Shown in pieces: positions 6,112 to 7,698 of a DNA stretch of 7,698 nucleotides (positions within the stretch are counted from its first letter, which is position 1; every line of letters begins with the position of its first letter). This stretch comes from Methanoregula sp. GTDB taxonomy: Archaea; Halobacteriota; Methanomicrobia; Methanomicrobiales; Methanospirillaceae. Below the pieces are notes generated by a model. It was not told the DNA's origin. It saw nothing but the letters and a program-made list of their open reading frames with translations, and ran no database searches. The stretch lies in assembly GCA_022710665.1 (NCBI GenBank), contig JAKLGN010000057.1:1-7698 (forward strand). Reading direction: 5' to 3'. Position numbers and translations under genes: made by a program.

Positions 6112-6312
6112 TCTTTATCCGTCCCCATCATCCTCATTGTCAGATATGGTATCAACAATATCTTATGGAATATGGCAGGGTACAGGTATGTGTTAATCCT
6201 GCAGCCCGATAGAATCTGGCAGGTATTTGGATAGCCTGACGGAAAATTAAAAGATGTGCAAACCGATGGTCAGAACCGGATTCATTGATTATTTTTCAGC
6301 CGAGGAAAAAAT
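6112..6312. other. Gene-free stretch between the thi region and repeat copy C
   Basis: No supported gene is seen. The frame that closes at TGA 6109 is open again from 6112 to TAG 6238, but without a start or a recognisable motif. Small symmetries are present: AGGATGAT (6105-6112) with ATCATCCT (6127-6134) around a 14-base loop, and the palindrome CCGGTACCGG just upstream. AT content rises toward 6280-6320. I assign no function. Confidence 0.4.
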
Positions 6313-6538
6313 AAAAAATATCCGCTCTGGAGAAAAACGTTTTTTCTCCCGATGTTCGACTCCCGTAGGTCAGCCCTGCCCCCTTCAGGGAAGGGGCGCA
6401 TTGCGACAGTATAGTACTCTTTCCACCGGAAAAATCGCAAAATACCTTCTGAATGATTATCGCGATGCGGGGGCTGCCCACAGCGGCGGGCGCAGAGTGT
6501 GAACGGAAGCCCAAGGGAGCGTCTAAACGATGATTTCC
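6313..6538 (+). repeat. GC-rich structured repeat, copy C
   Basis: This copy has the same orientation and layout as copy B. The left end GCTCTGGAGAAA (6324-6335) forms a strong local hairpin with the following T6-CTCC (6329-6349). CGCATTGCGACA (6397-6408) faces TATCGCGATGCG (6458-6469) across 49 bases, against 50 in copy B. The right part (CCTTCTGAA, TGATTATCGC, GGGGGCTGCC, CAGAG.GTGA.CGG, AGGGAGCGTCTA, GATGATTTCC) matches copy B block by block with scattered substitutions. The left internal hairpin here is GCCCCCTTC-AGG-GAAGGGGC, different in sequence from copy B but still able to pair. The right terminal TTTCTCCAG is degenerate (TTTCCTATG). No convincing reading frame is seen. Confidence 0.7.
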
Positions 6539-6607
6539 TATGAAAATTGCATTGAACAGATGTGATTTTTGGGATTTTTCACGTTCTCAATTATTTGTGA
6601 TCAACGT

Positions 6608-6637
6608 CGCCGCCCCCGAGGGGGTGTCCCCGCGGCG
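6608..6637. other. Strong GC hairpin with two alternative inner folds
   Basis: CGCCGC (6608-6613) and GCGGCG (6632-6637) form an outer stem. Inside, CCCC (6614-6617), GGGG (6621-6624) and CCCC (6628-6631) allow the central G tract to pair with either C tract but not both. It lies between repeat copy C and the thermosome terminator, outside any gene, and would be transcribed only by read-through from either side. Function is unknown. Confidence 0.45.
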
Positions 6638-6656
6638 GATCAATAACCTTGAGCAC

Positions 6657-6708
6657 AAAAAAACACGGAACAGCCCTGCCGTGCCCCGCGAGGGGCTTTG
6701 GGGCAGGG
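6657..6708 (-). terminator. Hairpin plus T7 downstream of the thermosome gene
   Basis: On the - strand, 79 bases after the thermosome stop, a nested hairpin forms from CCCTGCC/GGCAGGG (6674-6680, 6702-6708) with inner GCCCC/GGGGC (6683-6687, 6692-6696). Ten bases later comes a T7 run (6663-6657). This is the layout of an intrinsic terminator, although archaeal termination depends mainly on the T run. Confidence 0.5.
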
Positions 6709-6787
6709 ATCCCTCACATCTGCAATTTTCATGGTTCCGATGTGACCCCGGAACGTTCATGCCCGTTTCATCTGAGTTAAAATATCC

Positions 6788-7698
6788 TTAATAGCCACCC
6801 ATGCCCGGGGGCATACCGCCCATACCCCCGGGTGGCATGCCGGCGCCGGGTCCTGCTGCCTTCGATGAGGCAATAATATCATCGATACGCAGGATCAACA
6901 CTGAAGCTTCTGTTGCGCTGGAAACTGCCTGGGTCTTAACCCGGAGCGGTTCGACAACCCCGGCCTTCAGCATATCTGCAGGTTTCTTGGTATCGGCATC
7001 GACGCCGTAATTCTTTTTGCCGGCTGCGTGTGCAGCCCGCATATCCACAAGCATATTAATCGCATCGAGCCCGGCATTTTCGGCAAGCGTCCGCGGGATG
7101 ATCTCCATTGCTGCTGCAAATGCCTCAATAGCAAGCTGGGCACGACCCCCAACCGTAGCAGCATACTCCCGGAGTTGGAGCGAGAGCTCGGTTTCGGGAG
7201 CTCCACCGCCGGCAACGATCTTCTTTCCTTCGATAACAACGGAAACGACCATCAGGGCATCATGCATGGCGCGTTCAAGTTCTTCGACAACGTGCTCTGT
7301 TCCGCCGCGGACAACAATTGAAACCGCCTTGGGATTTTTACATTTCGAGACATAAATCATCTCGTCGCCCGAGACCTTGCGTTCCTCGACAAGTCCGGCA
7401 TAGCCAAGATCATTTGGTGTGATCGTATCTATGCTGTTGACAATGGTAGCCCCGGTTGCCCGTGCAAGGTTCTCGGAGTCACTCTTCTTCACGCGGCGAA
7501 CGGCAAGGATGCCGGCCTTTGCCAGATAGTGCAGCGAAACATCATCGATACCCTTCTGGCAGAAGAGGACAGTCGCCCCGCTTTTTGTGACTTTGTCCAC
7601 CATTACACGGACCATGTGCTCCTCTTCATCAAGGAATGCCTGTGCCTGACCGGGCGTGGAAATATTGATCTTCGCGTTCACTTCTGTCTTCTTGAACT
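6788..7698 (-). CDS. Thermosome (group II chaperonin) subunit, C-terminal part
   Basis: The last 302 residues of a thermosome subunit; the gene continues past the right edge, since the frame is open to 7698 with the typical [13 protein letters not shown]. Thermosomes form double eight- or nine-membered rings that fold proteins in the cytoplasm using ATP. Visible family features, in order: the apical-domain stretch [20 protein letters not shown] and [51 protein letters not shown], the nucleotide-pocket region [35 protein letters not shown] in the equatorial domain, and RIDDIIAS near the end. The tail [13 protein letters not shown] is the Gly/Met/Pro-rich C-terminus seen in many archaeal chaperonins. 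The GTG at 7681, which could be read as a start, is internal and should not be used. It is convergent with the thi region. Confidence 0.95.
   Translation of the reverse strand, partial: FKKTEVNAKINISTPGQAQAFLDEEEHMVRVMVDKVTKSGATVLFCQKGIDDVSLHYLAKAGILAVRRVKKSDSENLARATGATIVNSIDTITPNDLGYAGLVEERKVSGDEMIYVSKCKNPKAVSIVVRGGTEHVVEELERAMHDALMVVSVVIEGKKIVAGGGAPETELSLQLREYAATVGGRAQLAIEAFAAAMEIIPRTLAENAGLDAINMLVDMRAAHAAGKKNYGVDADTKKPADMLKAGVVEPLRVKTQAVSSATEASVLILRIDDIIASSKAAGPGAGMPPGGMGGMPPGMGGY

Noticed and set aside
6353..6366. tRNA-like T-loop (GTTCGACTCCC) in repeat copy C
   Set aside because: The five-base T stem, anticodon arm and acceptor stem cannot be formed, and copy B lacks the motif.
6540..6791. 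Open frame of 83 codons between copy C and the thermosome gene
   Set aside because: It crosses two strong hairpins and has no ribosome site or recognisable motif; it looks like chance.
1..7698. CRISPR array, rRNA or tRNA genes, integrase or transposase
   Set aside because: None is visible: there are no regularly spaced short direct repeats, no tRNA fold that I could assemble, and no recombinase motifs in any frame.

Overview
The window looks like chromosomal DNA from a methanogenic archaeon, most plausibly Methanomicrobiales (Methanoregula or Methanosphaerula type). The grounds are a thermosome (group II chaperonin) subunit, a DUF169 protein, archaeal-style oligo-T terminators, GGAG/AGGTGA ribosome sites, and a PP-loop protein with an N-terminal zinc ribbon of the kind annotated in methanogens as 'PAPS reductase family'. 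The genus is an inference from memory of these families, not from a search.

Layout. Positions 2-271 hold the 3' end of a DUF169 gene (+), which converges on a small FMN-binding split-barrel gene of the pyridoxamine-phosphate-oxidase family (332-736, -). A T9/A8 tract between them can end transcription from both sides. Divergent from the latter is the most notable gene, an 888-codon open frame (932-3598, +). It joins a zinc-ribbon/PUA-like/PP-loop protein carrying a CC...CxxC iron-sulphur signature to a complete SufS-type cysteine desulfurase. At the junction lies a well-placed internal ribosome site and ATG (2354-2371), so the desulfurase may also be made alone, or the fusion may be recent or a sequencing artefact. 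Next comes a 611-base gene-free stretch (3599-4209) with terminators and two copies of a GC-rich structured repeat. A two-gene thiamine module follows: thiM (4210-5010) and thiE (5021-5659), 10 bases apart. Positions 5660-6312 hold no recognised gene, but there are hints of a decayed reading frame. A third repeat copy (6313-6538) and two strong hairpins fill the space before the thermosome gene (6788-7698, -), which runs off the right edge.

How the genes fit together. The fusion protein pairs a sulphur donor (cysteine desulfurase persulfide) with a likely ATP-dependent activating PP-loop domain. The same pairing of partners occurs in tRNA thiolation and in DNA phosphorothioation (DndA with DndC). 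With an RNA-binding-like PUA region, a single-polypeptide thiolation enzyme is a reasonable hypothesis, but the substrate cannot be read from the sequence. ThiM and ThiE would salvage the thiazole alcohol and join it to HMP pyrophosphate to make thiamine phosphate. The repeat family (3661-3730, 3868-4113, 6313-6538) has conserved 12-base inverted arms with a wobble-compatible change, which suggests either a non-autonomous mobile element or a structured RNA.
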